From Streptomyces pseudovenezuelae (lineage in GTDB: Bacteria; Actinomycetota; Actinomycetes; Streptomycetales; Streptomycetaceae): 64,000 nucleotides of DNA. The stretch lies in NCBI RefSeq assembly GCF_029892565.1, contig NZ_JARXVH010000008.1, positions 62,001 through 126,000 on the forward strand. Reading direction: 5' to 3'. Positions 9,543 to 18,444 of this stretch are shown here, piece after piece (the stretch's first letter is position 1; the number at the start of each line of letters is the position of its first letter). The position numbers and the translations under genes are program-made. The notes beneath the pieces were generated by a model. It did no database searches, was not told the origin of the DNA, and worked only from the letters and a program-made list of their open reading frames with translations.

Positions 9543-9926
9543 TCAGAGGTCGGCTTCGGCCGTCCCGCTCTGCGAGCCCGCCGCGTCCTGCAGTTGGCGT
9601 CGCTCCTGCCGCCCCTCGTCGTGGGCGGCATCGTGCTGAGCGAGCAGGGACAGCAGCTCGGCCACCGTCAGCCCCGCCTCGGCGGGGTGGCGCAGGATGG
9701 TCCCCTTCTCGATGCGGTACGAGTTGGAGCGGCCCTGGCGTGTGTGGGTGAGATAGCCGCCGTCCTCCAGATCGGAAACGATCTTCTGGACGGCACGTTC
9801 GGTGAGTCGGCAGCGCGCGGCGATGTCGCGGATGCGCGTGGTGGGATCCTCGGCGATCGCGGCCAGCACGCGGGCGTGGTTGGTGAGAAACGTCCAACCG
9901 GTATGTGATTCCGGTACTCCAGACAT
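9543..9926 (-). CDS. Winged-helix transcriptional regulator, MarR-like
   Basis: 127 residues from ATG 9926. Residues 5-85 form a winged helix: TNHARVLAAIAEDPTTRIRDIAARCRLTERAVQKIVSDLEDGGYL, then THTRQGRSNSYRIE as the wing. The C-terminus is a charged tail (DAAHDEGRQERRQ). A start nine codons upstream (9953) is also possible; neither has a good ribosome site. The small size and fold fit IclR/MarR-like ArsR-group repressors common in Streptomyces. Its stop is right beside the homopolymer block, so the 3' end could be affected by the assembly problem there. Confidence 0.65.
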   Translation of the reverse strand: MSGVPESHTGWTFLTNHARVLAAIAEDPTTRIRDIAARCRLTERAVQKIVSDLEDGGYLTHTRQGRSNSYRIEKGTILRHPAEAGLTVAELLSLLAQHDAAHDEGRQERRQLQDAAGSQSGTAEADL

Positions 9927-10059
9927 GCCCACAGCGTAAGGCGTCTGATTCACGCATTCAAAAGGGCGAACAAGATTTCCTGTATCTCTTGACGTATGCG
10001 GGGTGTCGGGGCAAGTCTTGTGGTGGTGAACACGCGCGGATCCCTACGGAGCGACTGCC

Positions 10060-10827
10060 ATGCCAGAACGTGCATCTTCAACGCCATGCACAGCGGGTGA
10101 CGGGGTTGCCATCGCATCGTCCGTCCCACCGCCGGTTCCGTCGTCGAGCGATCACCGGCCGCCGCTGGGGATCGAGACACATCCCGCGGGCGACTGGACG
10201 CTCGTGGTCGTGTCCGGCGTGCTCGACATCCACACCGAGGAGGCCCTGCAGGACGCCCTGTGTGAAGCCCTCAACCAGTCGGTCCGAGGTATCGACCTCG
10301 ATCTGAGCGAGGTCGAGTTCTGCGACTGCTCCGGCCTCAACACCCTGCTGAGCGTTCGCCGGCGCGCTCTCGACGAGGGCAGGACCGTCGCCCTCCAGGT
10401 CGCCAGCGGGGTCGTGCACCGGCTCCTGTCGATCACCGGCACCCGCTCCCTCTTCACGGTCCCGGACGAGGAGCACGAGAACGGCGGGGCGGTGTCAGGA
10501 GCGCCGGCCGAGACAGAGGGGATGTCACTCGCGGAAGCCGACCAGGATCTGCGCATCGAGCTCGTCCAGCTCCGACGCGCCATGCAGACCCGGCCCGTGA
10601 TCGACCTCGCCCGCGGCGTGCTGATGGCGTCGTTCGGCCTCAGCGCCGAGGACGCCTGGAAGGTTCTGGTCACGCTCTCCCAGAACACCAACACCAAACT
10701 CCACCACGTGGCCGACGACTTGGTCGGCGCGGTCACGGGAGCGGCCCTCCCGGAACCCTTCCAGCAGCAGGTGGCCGCGACGGTCAACAAACTGCAGACG
10801 GAGCCGGTGACACCGGGCGTCGGTTGA
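10060..10827 (+). CDS. STAS-ANTAR two-domain regulator
   Basis: 255 residues. Residues about 35-130 are a STAS (anti-sigma factor antagonist) domain with GDWTLVVVSGVLDIHTEEALQDAL and DLSEVEFCDCSGLNTLL, where the serine after DC is the site normally phosphorylated by an anti-sigma kinase. Residues about 160-230 are an ANTAR domain (LRRAMQTRPVIDLARGVLMASFGLSAEDAWKVLVTLSQNTNTKLHHVA), an RNA-binding antitermination module. The combination links partner-switching to RNA control and is known in actinomycetes. No anti-sigma factor is adjacent. Start ATG 10060 with CGGAG upstream. Confidence 0.85.
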   Translation: MPERASSTPCTAGDGVAIASSVPPPVPSSSDHRPPLGIETHPAGDWTLVVVSGVLDIHTEEALQDALCEALNQSVRGIDLDLSEVEFCDCSGLNTLLSVRRRALDEGRTVALQVASGVVHRLLSITGTRSLFTVPDEEHENGGAVSGAPAETEGMSLAEADQDLRIELVQLRRAMQTRPVIDLARGVLMASFGLSAEDAWKVLVTLSQNTNTKLHHVADDLVGAVTGAALPEPFQQQVAATVNKLQTEPVTPGVG

Positions 10828-10963
10828 GAGGTGAACTCAGCCCTGCCATAGCCGAGTTGGCCGCGCCACCCACGGCGCAGGAGGCAAGCCGAAAGCCGGA
10901 TCGAGCGGCTAGGGTCGACGTCATGTCAATCAGTGGTCGCACAAACAGCGTCGGAGGGCTGAC

Positions 10964-11770
10964 GTGACGGACGCGGGGATCGAGGCGGGCGGAATCGACA
11001 CCGGCAAGCCGCAGTCGGCCCGCATGTACGACTACTTTCTCGGCGGGAAGGACAACTACCCCGTCGACGCGGAGGCCGCCGAGCAGGTGATCTCCCTCTT
11101 CCCCGCCGTCAAGGAGATGGCGCGGGTCAACCGCGACTTCATGCACCGGGCCGCCCGGCTGCTGGCCGAGCGGGGAATCCGCCAGTTCCTCGACATCGGC
11201 ACCGGCATCCCCACCGAGCCGAACCTGCATCAGATCGTCCAGGCCGTCACCCCTGACGCGCGCGTGGTGTACGCCGACCACGACCCCATCGTCCTCAGGC
11301 ATGCCGAGGCTCTCCTTCACAGCAGCCCTGAGGGAAGTACCACCTACCTCCAGGCCGACGTGAGAGAACCGGGACGGATCCTCGCGGCGGGGAAGGAGTT
11401 GCTGGACTTCGAGCAGCCGATCGCCCTGTCCTTGGTGGCCCTCCTGCACCTGGTGGCGGACGAGGACGACCCCTACCGGATCGTGGGTGAACTGCTCAAC
11501 TCCCTCGCTCCCGGTAGCTACTTGGCGCTCTCCCATGCGACCGGAGACTTCGATCCCGAGACATGGGAGCGCGTTGTCGAGGTCTACCGCCGGGGCGGAA
11601 CCACCGCCCAAGTGCGGTCACGCGGTGAGTTCGCGAGGTTCTTCGAGGGCCTGGAGCTCATCGACCCTGGAATCCAGCTCGCGGCACACTGGCACCCGGA
11701 GTTGGGCGGCCGGCGCACTCAGGGTGAGCAGATCCCGCTCTACGTGGGAGTGGCCCGGACCCGGCACTGA
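10964..11770 (+). CDS. SAM-dependent methyltransferase, DUF574 family
   Basis: 268 residues from GTG 10964 behind GGAGGG. Diagnostic features are the N-terminal SARMYDYFLGGKDNYPVD, the SAM-binding DIGTGIPTEPNLHQI, VVYADHDPIVLRHAEALL and a C-terminal LYVGVARTRH. This family is greatly expanded in Streptomyces and its substrates are mostly unknown. It is monocistronic and follows the STAS-ANTAR gene by 136 bp. Confidence 0.9.
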   Translation: MTDAGIEAGGIDTGKPQSARMYDYFLGGKDNYPVDAEAAEQVISLFPAVKEMARVNRDFMHRAARLLAERGIRQFLDIGTGIPTEPNLHQIVQAVTPDARVVYADHDPIVLRHAEALLHSSPEGSTTYLQADVREPGRILAAGKELLDFEQPIALSLVALLHLVADEDDPYRIVGELLNSLAPGSYLALSHATGDFDPETWERVVEVYRRGGTTAQVRSRGEFARFFEGLELIDPGIQLAAHWHPELGGRRTQGEQIPLYVGVARTRH

Positions 11771-11776
11771 CGTACC

Positions 11777-12682
11777 TCACCGACCCCCGGGTCCGACGGG
11801 TACGTCTCCGCGCAGGGTGATGCGGTGCATGACGCGGTGCTGGTCGCCGTAGTCGCGGTTGGCGTAGTGCGAGGTGCCGCGGTTGTCCCACAGGGCCACG
11901 TCGCCCGGCTGCCAGCGGTGGCGGACGGTGTGTTCGGGCTTGATGAGATGGGCGTAGAGGATGTCGAGGATCCCGCGGCTCTCGTGCTCCGAGACGCCGA
12001 CGATGTGCGAGGTGAAGCCCGGGTTGACGAACAGGCCCTTGCGCCCGCTCTCGGGGTGCACACGGACCACCGGATGTTCCACGGGGGCGAGTTGGGTGAC
12101 CACCTCGCCCTCCCAGACGTTGCCGCGCCCCTCGCGCTTCCGGGTCAGGTAGTACCCGAACTCACGGCTGCCGTCGTGCACGGCGGTGAGCGGATCGATC
12201 AGCGCGCGCAGCCCCGGTGACAGCGACTCGTAGGCGAGCTGGCTGTCGGCCCACGACGTGTCCCCGCCATGGGGCGGCAGGACCACGGCCCGCAGGACGG
12301 AGATCGCGGGCGGACGCCGCATGAACGTCACGTCGGTGTGCCACACGTCGGCGAACCCGTTGTCCTGGCTGTCCAGGGCGTACACCTCGTCGGGCACGTC
12401 ACCGGAATCGTGCACCGGGTGGCCCGCCGTGACCTCGCCCAGGCGCCGGCCGAAGTCGATCTGCGCGTGGTCGTCGATGTCCTGGCCGGGCAGGAACAGC
12501 ACCTTGTACGCCACTAGCGCGGCCCGGATCGCCGCGACCTGCTCGTCTCCCAGGTGGCCGAGGTCGACTCCGTGCACCTCGGCGCCGAAGCTTGGCCCGA
12601 GCGGGGTGATCCGCAGGCCCGCCGTTCCATGGGCCGGGTGGTCGACGCGGGTCTCGCCCGGCTGTTCGCTGATGACTGTCAT
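11777..12682 (-). CDS. TauD/TfdA-family Fe(II)/2-oxoglutarate dioxygenase
   Basis: 301 residues. The iron facial triad is visible as His115 and Asp117 (WHTDVTF) and His286 (HRVMHRITLRGD), and the 2-oxoglutarate-binding arginine lies in the same C-terminal strand. VHGVDLGHLGDEQVAAIRAAL and VLFLPGQD match taurine dioxygenases. TauD-type enzymes hydroxylate sulfonates or related compounds and release sulfite, but the family is broad, and without ABC sulfonate transport genes nearby the substrate is open. ATG 12682 follows AGGATC. Convergent with the methyltransferase gene, 6 bp between the stops. Confidence 0.87.
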   Translation of the reverse strand: MTVISEQPGETRVDHPAHGTAGLRITPLGPSFGAEVHGVDLGHLGDEQVAAIRAALVAYKVLFLPGQDIDDHAQIDFGRRLGEVTAGHPVHDSGDVPDEVYALDSQDNGFADVWHTDVTFMRRPPAISVLRAVVLPPHGGDTSWADSQLAYESLSPGLRALIDPLTAVHDGSREFGYYLTRKREGRGNVWEGEVVTQLAPVEHPVVRVHPESGRKGLFVNPGFTSHIVGVSEHESRGILDILYAHLIKPEHTVRHRWQPGDVALWDNRGTSHYANRDYGDQHRVMHRITLRGDVPVGPGGR

Positions 12683-12984
12683 GTTGTCGATCCTGATCCG
12701 TGGAACCGCCGACCGGGCGCCCGCGGTTCGATGTTCACGAAGGTGAAATGATCGTTCCCGCCGTCGATCCGCCGTCGCCCGGCCGTCGCCCGGCCTCCGA
12801 ACACACGTTTTCTTGCCAGCTCTCGGTGGCGGAAGGTTCACTGGTCGGGTGCCGACCTTCGCCACCACGCTGACGGGCTTCTGGCCCTCGCGTCGTGTCC
12901 ACGTCTTCGACGTGTTCTGTTGCCGTGCGCCGTCCTCGCCGCCCGCACCGCACCCTTCAGAACACTCGAGAACAGAGGTCCACC
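12683..12984. other. Divergent intergenic region, 302 bp
   Basis: Between the dioxygenase (left) and the carbonic anhydrase (right). I see no gene and no strong palindrome. The region must contain both promoters; TTCACGAAGGTGAAATGATCG at about 12733-12753 contains a short TTCAC/GTGAA dyad that could be an operator. Confidence 0.3.
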
Positions 12985-13473
12985 ATGTCCGTGACCGATG
13001 AGCTGCTGGCCAACAACGCCCGCTACGCCGAGACCTTCTCCGGCCCGCTCCCCCTGCCGCCTTCCAAGCAACTCGCCGTCGTGGCCTGCATGGACGCCCG
13101 GCTGAACGTGTACGCGGTCCTCGGCCTGAACGACGGTGAGGCGCACGTCATCCGCAACGCGGGCGGCGTGGTCACCCAGGACGAGATCCGTTCGCTCGCC
13201 ATCAGCCAGCGTCTGCTGGGCACCGAGGAGATCATCCTCATCCACCACACCGACTGCGGCATGCTCACCTTCACCGACGACGGCTTCAAGTCCACGGTCG
13301 AGGAGGATACCGGCATCCGTCCGTCCTGGGCGGCGGAGGCCTTCGGCGATCTCGACACGGACGTCCGCCAGTCGATCGCGCGCATCAAGGCCGACCCCTT
13401 CATCGTGCACAAGGACCGCATCAGGGGCTTCGTCTTCGACGTCGCGACCGGAAAGCTCAACGAGGTCAACTGA
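12985..13473 (+). CDS. Beta-class carbonic anhydrase
   Basis: 162 residues, the short form of the family. Zinc ligands are Cys35, His88 and Cys91 (VACMDARLN and HHTDCGM), with the Asp37-Arg39 dyad conserved. It interconverts CO2 and bicarbonate in the cytoplasm. ATG 12985 follows AGAGG. It stands alone; a 12-bp stem hairpin at 13578-13610 follows. The same window holds cyanase, a bicarbonate consumer, but not in an operon with it. Confidence 0.93.
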   Translation: MSVTDELLANNARYAETFSGPLPLPPSKQLAVVACMDARLNVYAVLGLNDGEAHVIRNAGGVVTQDEIRSLAISQRLLGTEEIILIHHTDCGMLTFTDDGFKSTVEEDTGIRPSWAAEAFGDLDTDVRQSIARIKADPFIVHKDRIRGFVFDVATGKLNEVN

Positions 13474-13577
13474 CAGCGGCGCCGTCCCGCACAGACCAGC
13501 GCTTCGACAAGCGGCGGAGGGTGCCGGCGGGGCGTCGCGTCCTGCCCTTGACGCGTCCATCAGGGATCAGCGTCTGC

Positions 13578-13610
13578 GCGCCACGGCCGGCCCCGACTCG
13601 GCCGTGGCGC
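13578..13610. terminator. Hairpin terminator, 12-bp stem
   Basis: GCGCCACGGCCG pairs perfectly with CGGCCGTGGCGC around a 9-nt loop. It lies between the convergent ends of carbonic anhydrase and the redox fusion gene and could serve both directions. Confidence 0.65.
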
Positions 13611-13644
13611 TCGCAATTCCGTCTTCCCACCAGTTCAGGAGCGA

Positions 13645-15855
13645 TCACGGGTCCGCGATGTCGAGGGTGACCTTGGACAGGGGGCAGCCCACGCAGGTCA
13701 GCACGTAGCCGTCGGCTTTCTGCTCCGGGGTGAGGCAGTTCGGCTCGTTCTGTGCGACCTCTCCGGTGCGGAGCAGCACCCTGCAGTCGCCGCAGTTGCC
13801 GACCGTGCAGGAGTACGGCATCGGCAGCCCCGCGGCGAGTCCCGCGTCGAGCAGTGTCTGACCGGGCTCGACCACCACCGTCCCGACAGGGCGCCCGTCC
13901 TCCTCGACGGTCATCTCCTGCGGCACCGTCGGCGCGGTCCCGGTGTCCGCTCCGCTGGTGAAGCGCTCCTGGTGCACCCGGTTCTGCGGTACTCCGAGTC
14001 CGGTCACGGCACCCTGGACGGCGTCCATCAGCGGTGCGGGACCGCAGACGTAGTAGTGGGCGTCCCGGGCCGGCGACAGGCCGGTGACCCAACGCCGTAC
14101 ACCGTCCGCGTCGAGCCGCCCGTCCCGGCCGGTCAGGACGTGGGTGATCGACAGCCGGTCGGGATGGTCCTTCGTCAGTCGGGTCAGCTCGTCGGCGAAG
14201 ATGATCTCGTCCGCGCGGCGGCTGCTGTAGAGCAGCGCGATCCGGCCTCCGCCCGGCCGGTCGGCGAGCCGCGCGCGGATCATGCTCATCATCGGCGTCA
14301 CGCCACTGCCCGCCGCCACGAGCACGATCTCGTCCGGGGGTTGCGGCTCGGCGTGGAAGGACCCCGAGGGGCCGCGCACCGCGAGGCGGTCCCCGGCTCG
14401 GAGACTCCGGTGCACGTGGGTGGAGAACCGGCCGTCCTCCACATGCTTGACGGTGACCTCCAGCCGGGACGATCCCGGCGCCGACGACGCCGAGTAGGCC
14501 CGTCGTACCGGGCGCCCCTCGATGTCGGCGACGAGCGTGAAGAACTGGCCGGGCCGGAAGTCGAACGGTCCGGGACTCCCGTCGGCGTCCTCCAGTACGA
14601 GGGTGACCGCGCTCGGCGTCTCGCTGCGCACCTCGGCGATGCGCACCTCCCGCAGAAGGTGCTCCTCCCTGTGCGCCCGCTCCGGCGTATCCGTCCTGCC
14701 GTAGTCGGCAGGGTCTCGGCGCCGGAATCCGCGGCGCCGCCCACCGGCGCCGGACTCGACATCCTCGTACCCCTCCTTCCGCAGCCCGGAACGGTAAAGA
14801 CGGTCGGCGGCCAGGCGCAACAGCCGGTTCACGCCCGGGATCGCCCCGACGAGCTTGAGCAGGAACGCGGGTGGGCCGCCCTCGGCCTCGGCCGAACCGG
14901 CGGCGAGGTGTTCGCCCGCCAGCGCCAGCAGGTCCGGCATCGCGCCGCGGTCCAGGTGCGCGCCAGGGGTCCACAGTCGCGAGCGCGCCACGGCGTCGTT
15001 GCCGGTCACCTCGGCGTGCTCGACGTCGATGAGCAGCGCCAGGTGCGGGGGCATCCCGCGCAGGGCCATCGTCTCCAGGAGTGCGGGGTCGTCGGTGATC
15101 GCGCCCCGGCCGCGGACGTGCAGCACACCGCTGCGCCCCGGGACGAGCGCGGCGAACGAGAGGCGGTCGTCGCGCAGCAGGTTGTGGAGTGTGTCGGCGC
15201 GTTTGTTGCCCTTGCGGTCCGGGATGACGAGGGTGTGGCCGTCCAGGATCCGCGCCACCGTCTGCCGGTCCCCGCGCGGACTCGTGTCGCTCCCGCCGGC
15301 GGAGTCCCAGGTGGACAGGGCGAGGAAGGGCGCCGCGGCCAGGAAGTCGGCGACGCCGGGTCGGCGCAGCGGCCCGTCGCCCACGAACTCGGCGGCCGGT
15401 TCGGGCGAGGCGGGCGGCTGCCACAGACGGGCCCGGAGGACGGCCTGTGCGCAGTGCACGTACGCCTCCGTGATGTCCACGGTCGTCCGCGCTCCCTTGC
15501 GCGCGGCCACCGAACCGTTGACGCGCAGGATCTCCCCGACGCCCGGCAGGAGGAAGAAGAACGAGACCGGACCGTGCGGGTCGCCGGACTCGGGCAGGGT
15601 GAACGAGATCCGCGTGGGCGAGTGGACCCGTGCGAATCCCGGGGCGCCGCCGATGAAGATGGTCCTGCTGGTGCCGTCGGCGTCCCGGTAGCCGAAGGCC
15701 GCGATCGGACACCGGGCGAGGACGGTCCGGCAGCCCTCGTCGAGGGCGCCGATCTGCTTGAGCATGACCGCCGACGCGGGACGGCCGACGGTCGTCTCGA
15801 CCTCGTCCACCGTCGTCAGGCGGTGCGGGGTGCTCGAACGGTCTGCTTGCCGCAC
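13645..15855 (-). CDS. PNPOx-like / ferredoxin reductase / 2Fe-2S ferredoxin fusion protein
   Basis: 736 residues from GTG 15855 behind GAGGAA. About residues 1-330 carry pyridoxamine-phosphate-oxidase-like flavin-binding barrels (ISFTLPESGDPHGPVSFFFLLPGVGEILRVNG and a second copy TLHNLLRDDRLSFAALVPG). Residues about 390-640 are an FNR-type reductase (FRPGQFFTLVADIEG, RRAYSASS, GSGVTPMMSMI, CGPAPLMDAV). The last 85 residues are a plant-type ferredoxin (CTVGNCGDC and a distal TCVGCP). Such fusions pass electrons from NAD(P)H through FAD to the iron-sulfur cluster. It follows the siderophore-interacting gene by 11 bp, so iron reduction is a reasonable role. Confidence 0.85.
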   Translation of the reverse strand: MRQADRSSTPHRLTTVDEVETTVGRPASAVMLKQIGALDEGCRTVLARCPIAAFGYRDADGTSRTIFIGGAPGFARVHSPTRISFTLPESGDPHGPVSFFFLLPGVGEILRVNGSVAARKGARTTVDITEAYVHCAQAVLRARLWQPPASPEPAAEFVGDGPLRRPGVADFLAAAPFLALSTWDSAGGSDTSPRGDRQTVARILDGHTLVIPDRKGNKRADTLHNLLRDDRLSFAALVPGRSGVLHVRGRGAITDDPALLETMALRGMPPHLALLIDVEHAEVTGNDAVARSRLWTPGAHLDRGAMPDLLALAGEHLAAGSAEAEGGPPAFLLKLVGAIPGVNRLLRLAADRLYRSGLRKEGYEDVESGAGGRRRGFRRRDPADYGRTDTPERAHREEHLLREVRIAEVRSETPSAVTLVLEDADGSPGPFDFRPGQFFTLVADIEGRPVRRAYSASSAPGSSRLEVTVKHVEDGRFSTHVHRSLRAGDRLAVRGPSGSFHAEPQPPDEIVLVAAGSGVTPMMSMIRARLADRPGGGRIALLYSSRRADEIIFADELTRLTKDHPDRLSITHVLTGRDGRLDADGVRRWVTGLSPARDAHYYVCGPAPLMDAVQGAVTGLGVPQNRVHQERFTSGADTGTAPTVPQEMTVEEDGRPVGTVVVEPGQTLLDAGLAAGLPMPYSCTVGNCGDCRVLLRTGEVAQNEPNCLTPEQKADGYVLTCVGCPLSKVTLDIADP

Positions 15856-15866
15856 AAGGATTCCTC

Positions 15867-16700
15867 TCAGCCTGGGGACGAGCGGCCCAGGCGCCAGTAG
15901 CCGACGAACGAGATGTCCCGCTTGGGTACGCCACGGTCGTTGACCAGATGGCGCCGCACCGAGGTCGCCAGCCGGGACTCGCCCGCGACCCATGTGTAGA
16001 AGCGGCCGGGCGGAAGCGAGGCACGGCGTACCGCGTCCAGCGCCAAGGCGCCGGGGCGCAGCTCCTCGCCGGGGTTCGGATCGCCGGGCCGCAGGTCTTC
16101 GCCGTCGCGGCTCAACCAGTGGACGCGGGCGCCGGCGGGCGTCTCGACGGGCCGGATGTCGGCCGCGCTCGCCACCTCCAGGTAGACCTCCGTGGCCAGG
16201 GCGGGCGGTGTCCCGTCGAGGATGGACAGGATCGCGGGCAGCGCGGTCTCGTCGCCGATCAGCAGCTGCGCGTCCGCGTGCTCGGGCAGTCGGTACATGG
16301 TGCCGACGTCGAAGATCCCGGCCGGGTCGCCCGGTTCGGCCCGGCGCACCCAGGACGACATGGGCGAGTCACCGTGCACGGCGAACTCGATGTCGACCTC
16401 GTCCTCCGCGGGCCGCACTCGCCTGATCGTCAGGTTGCGCACCCACGGGCGGACCGACTTCGGCAGCAGCATCAGCTGGGCGATCCACGCCTCGTTCGAG
16501 ACGGTCGGCATCCGCAGCGCGGTCTGTCCCTCGCGGGGGAAGAACAGGCGCACCGCCTGGTCGTGTCCGGCCACGACCAGGTCCCGTACGGCCGGCCCGC
16601 CGAGGGTGACGCTGGCGAAGCCCGGGGTGACGAACGCGCGGCGGCGCACCTCCAGGGTGATCATCGTGCGCGACTCGGGCAGGTACACCTTGGGGATCAC
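15867..16700 (-). CDS. Siderophore-interacting protein (NAD(P)H/FAD ferric-siderophore reductase)
   Basis: 277 residues, the ViuB/SIP family. It shows the FAD-binding region with DQAVRLFFP and VRNLTIRRVRP, the flavin phosphate loop around SSWVRRAEPGD, the NAD-binding LLIGDETALPAILSIL, and the C-terminal signature FYTWVAGESRLATSVRRHLVNDRGV and ISFVGYWRLG. These enzymes release iron from siderophores by reduction in the cytosol. GTG 16700 is the start used; ATG 16664 is possible. First gene of an operon with the redox fusion and divergent from a TetR gene. Confidence 0.9.
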   Translation of the reverse strand: MIPKVYLPESRTMITLEVRRRAFVTPGFASVTLGGPAVRDLVVAGHDQAVRLFFPREGQTALRMPTVSNEAWIAQLMLLPKSVRPWVRNLTIRRVRPAEDEVDIEFAVHGDSPMSSWVRRAEPGDPAGIFDVGTMYRLPEHADAQLLIGDETALPAILSILDGTPPALATEVYLEVASAADIRPVETPAGARVHWLSRDGEDLRPGDPNPGEELRPGALALDAVRRASLPPGRFYTWVAGESRLATSVRRHLVNDRGVPKRDISFVGYWRLGRSSPG

Positions 16701-16748
16701 GGCCGGCCACCCGCATCCGGCACGGCCTTGTTCTCGCAGCTCATGGCA

Positions 16749-16768
16749 CTATTGTGAGCAATAGCTCA
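16749..16768. promoter_or_regulatory. Overlapping inverted repeats, putative TetR operator
   Basis: CTATTG-TGAG-CAATAG (16749-16764) and TGAGC-AATA-GCTCA (16755-16768) are both perfect dyads, overlapping, within the 111-bp gap between the siderophore-interacting gene and the TetR gene at 16812. This is the usual position for an operator of a divergently coded TetR repressor. Confidence 0.6.
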
Positions 16769-16811
16769 GCTCTTTGACTACTCGCTTTTCGCGCCCTGAG
16801 GAGGCCTCCGG

Positions 16812-17432
16812 ATGCCGTCGGCCGACCGTCGTCTTCAGCCACGTCGCAAGCCCCGTCAGGTGCGCGCCGAGCTCACCCGCGAGCGCATCCTCACCGCCGC
16901 TGCTCACGTTTTCGCCGAGCACGGCTACGCCGCCGGCACCACCAACCGCATCGCCGAACGCGCCCGTATCTCCATCGGCTCGCTCTACCAGTACTTCCCG
17001 AACAAGGACGCCGTCCTGGCCGAGCTGCTGGTGCGGCACATCGACCGTGGCACGTGGACGCAGGCCGACCAGCTCGATCTGTCCGCCGGGACCCTGGAGG
17101 CGACGGTGCGCGCCCTGGTCCGCGACGCGATCGACAACCACAACGACGATCCACAGCTGCTGCGGATCATGATCGAGGAGGCGCCGGTCTCGCAGGAGCT
17201 GCTCGACACGATGGTCCGCCACGAGAGGAACCGCGTCGGCCAGGTGCGCGACCTTCTCGCCCGTCACCCCGATGTCCACGTACAAGACCTCGACACCGCC
17301 GCCGAGTTGATCGTGTTCACCGTGGAGACGAACACCCACAAGCTCATGGCCTACCCGCGCACCGGCCGGGTCGAGACGTTCGAGAACGAACTGGTCGACA
17401 TGGTCACCCGGTATCTGCGCGGCGGGCGGTAG
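16812..17432 (+). CDS. TetR-family regulator
   Basis: 206 residues. The N-terminal HTH (ELTRERILTAAAHVFAEHGYAAGTTNRIAERARISIGSLYQYFPNKDAVLAEL, residues about 19-71) is typical TetR_N. The C-terminal half is a helical ligand-binding domain with FTVETNTHKLMAYP. ATG 16812 follows GAGGAGG. Divergent from the siderophore-interacting/redox fusion operon, with overlapping dyads between them, so it probably represses that operon and itself; the ligand is unknown. Confidence 0.88.
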   Translation: MPSADRRLQPRRKPRQVRAELTRERILTAAAHVFAEHGYAAGTTNRIAERARISIGSLYQYFPNKDAVLAELLVRHIDRGTWTQADQLDLSAGTLEATVRALVRDAIDNHNDDPQLLRIMIEEAPVSQELLDTMVRHERNRVGQVRDLLARHPDVHVQDLDTAAELIVFTVETNTHKLMAYPRTGRVETFENELVDMVTRYLRGGR

Positions 17433-17589
17433 CCGCGGGGCCGTTCCGCCGACGGTGGCCGGCAGGGACCTGCACAGTCCTGACAAGAAGCTGTCACACG
17501 AGAACCGGAATCCCTGGTCGGGCGGCCGGGGTTGGCACTGGCGTGACCGTAGGCGTCGCGCTCGACACGTCCGAGTCGAAGGAGTGCTC

Positions 17590-18444
17590 ATGACCGTGCA
17601 GCTCACCACGACCGACCTCCAGGCCTTCACCCAGGACTGGCTGGACTGGTACCGCGGGCAGGAGGAAGGGCTGGCCGCTCCGCACGGGTTCCTGGCGATC
17701 ACCGGCCTGCACTGGCTCGACGACCGGCCGCAGCGCTTCCCGGACGCGCCGGGCGCCTGGTGGACCGACGCCGCGGGGGTCGCCGTAGCTCTCGACGAGG
17801 GCGAGGAACTCGTCGTGGAGGGAACTCCGGTGCGGGGCGAACACCGCTTCGGCGTGCTGCCCGAGCGCGGTGGCGTCAGCGCGGTCTGGGGCGATGCCGT
17901 GATCGAGGTCGCCAAGCGCGGCGGACACGACATCGTCCGACCCCGGCACCCGGACGCGCCGCTGCGCACCGCCTTCGCCGGCACCCCCGCCTACGCCCCG
18001 GACCCCCGCTGGGCGGTGACCGGTCGCTACACCGCCTTCGACGAACCGCGTCCGACGACGGTGGGCGCCGCGGTCGAGGGGCTGGAGCATGTCTACGACG
18101 CACCGGGGCGGGTCGAGTTCGAACTCGACGGACGTCCCCTGGCCCTGACCGCGTTCCCCGGACACGGCCCGGGCCGGTTGCTGGTGCTCTTCACCGACGC
18201 CACCTCCGGCGTGACCACCTACGCCGCCAACCGCGCCCTCTCCCTCGACCCGCCTGCCGCCGACGGCACGGTCGTCCTGGACTTCAACCGCGCGACGAAC
18301 CTGCCGTGCGCCTACACCGACCTGGCCACCTGCCCGTTGCCACCGGCGGAGAACCGGCTGCCGGTGGCCATCGAGGCCGGCCAGAAGACACCCCGTGAGT
18401 GGGACGGGGACGCGGACGAGGACTGGGACCAGGTCGGGGCCTGA
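17590..18444 (+). CDS. DUF1684 domain protein
   Basis: 284 residues. Recognised by FLAITGLHWLDDRPQRFPDAPG near the start, an internal LRTAFAGTPAYAPDPRW, then FTDATSGVTTYAANRALSL and DFNRATNLPCAYTDLATCPLPPAENRLPVAIEAGQK. This C-terminal block is the strongest DUF1684 signature. The family is soluble and without an established activity. ATG 17590 follows AAGGAG by five bases. Downstream of the TetR gene in the same direction, 157 bp away, so it may or may not share that transcript. Confidence 0.85.
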   Translation: MTVQLTTTDLQAFTQDWLDWYRGQEEGLAAPHGFLAITGLHWLDDRPQRFPDAPGAWWTDAAGVAVALDEGEELVVEGTPVRGEHRFGVLPERGGVSAVWGDAVIEVAKRGGHDIVRPRHPDAPLRTAFAGTPAYAPDPRWAVTGRYTAFDEPRPTTVGAAVEGLEHVYDAPGRVEFELDGRPLALTAFPGHGPGRLLVLFTDATSGVTTYAANRALSLDPPAADGTVVLDFNRATNLPCAYTDLATCPLPPAENRLPVAIEAGQKTPREWDGDADEDWDQVGA

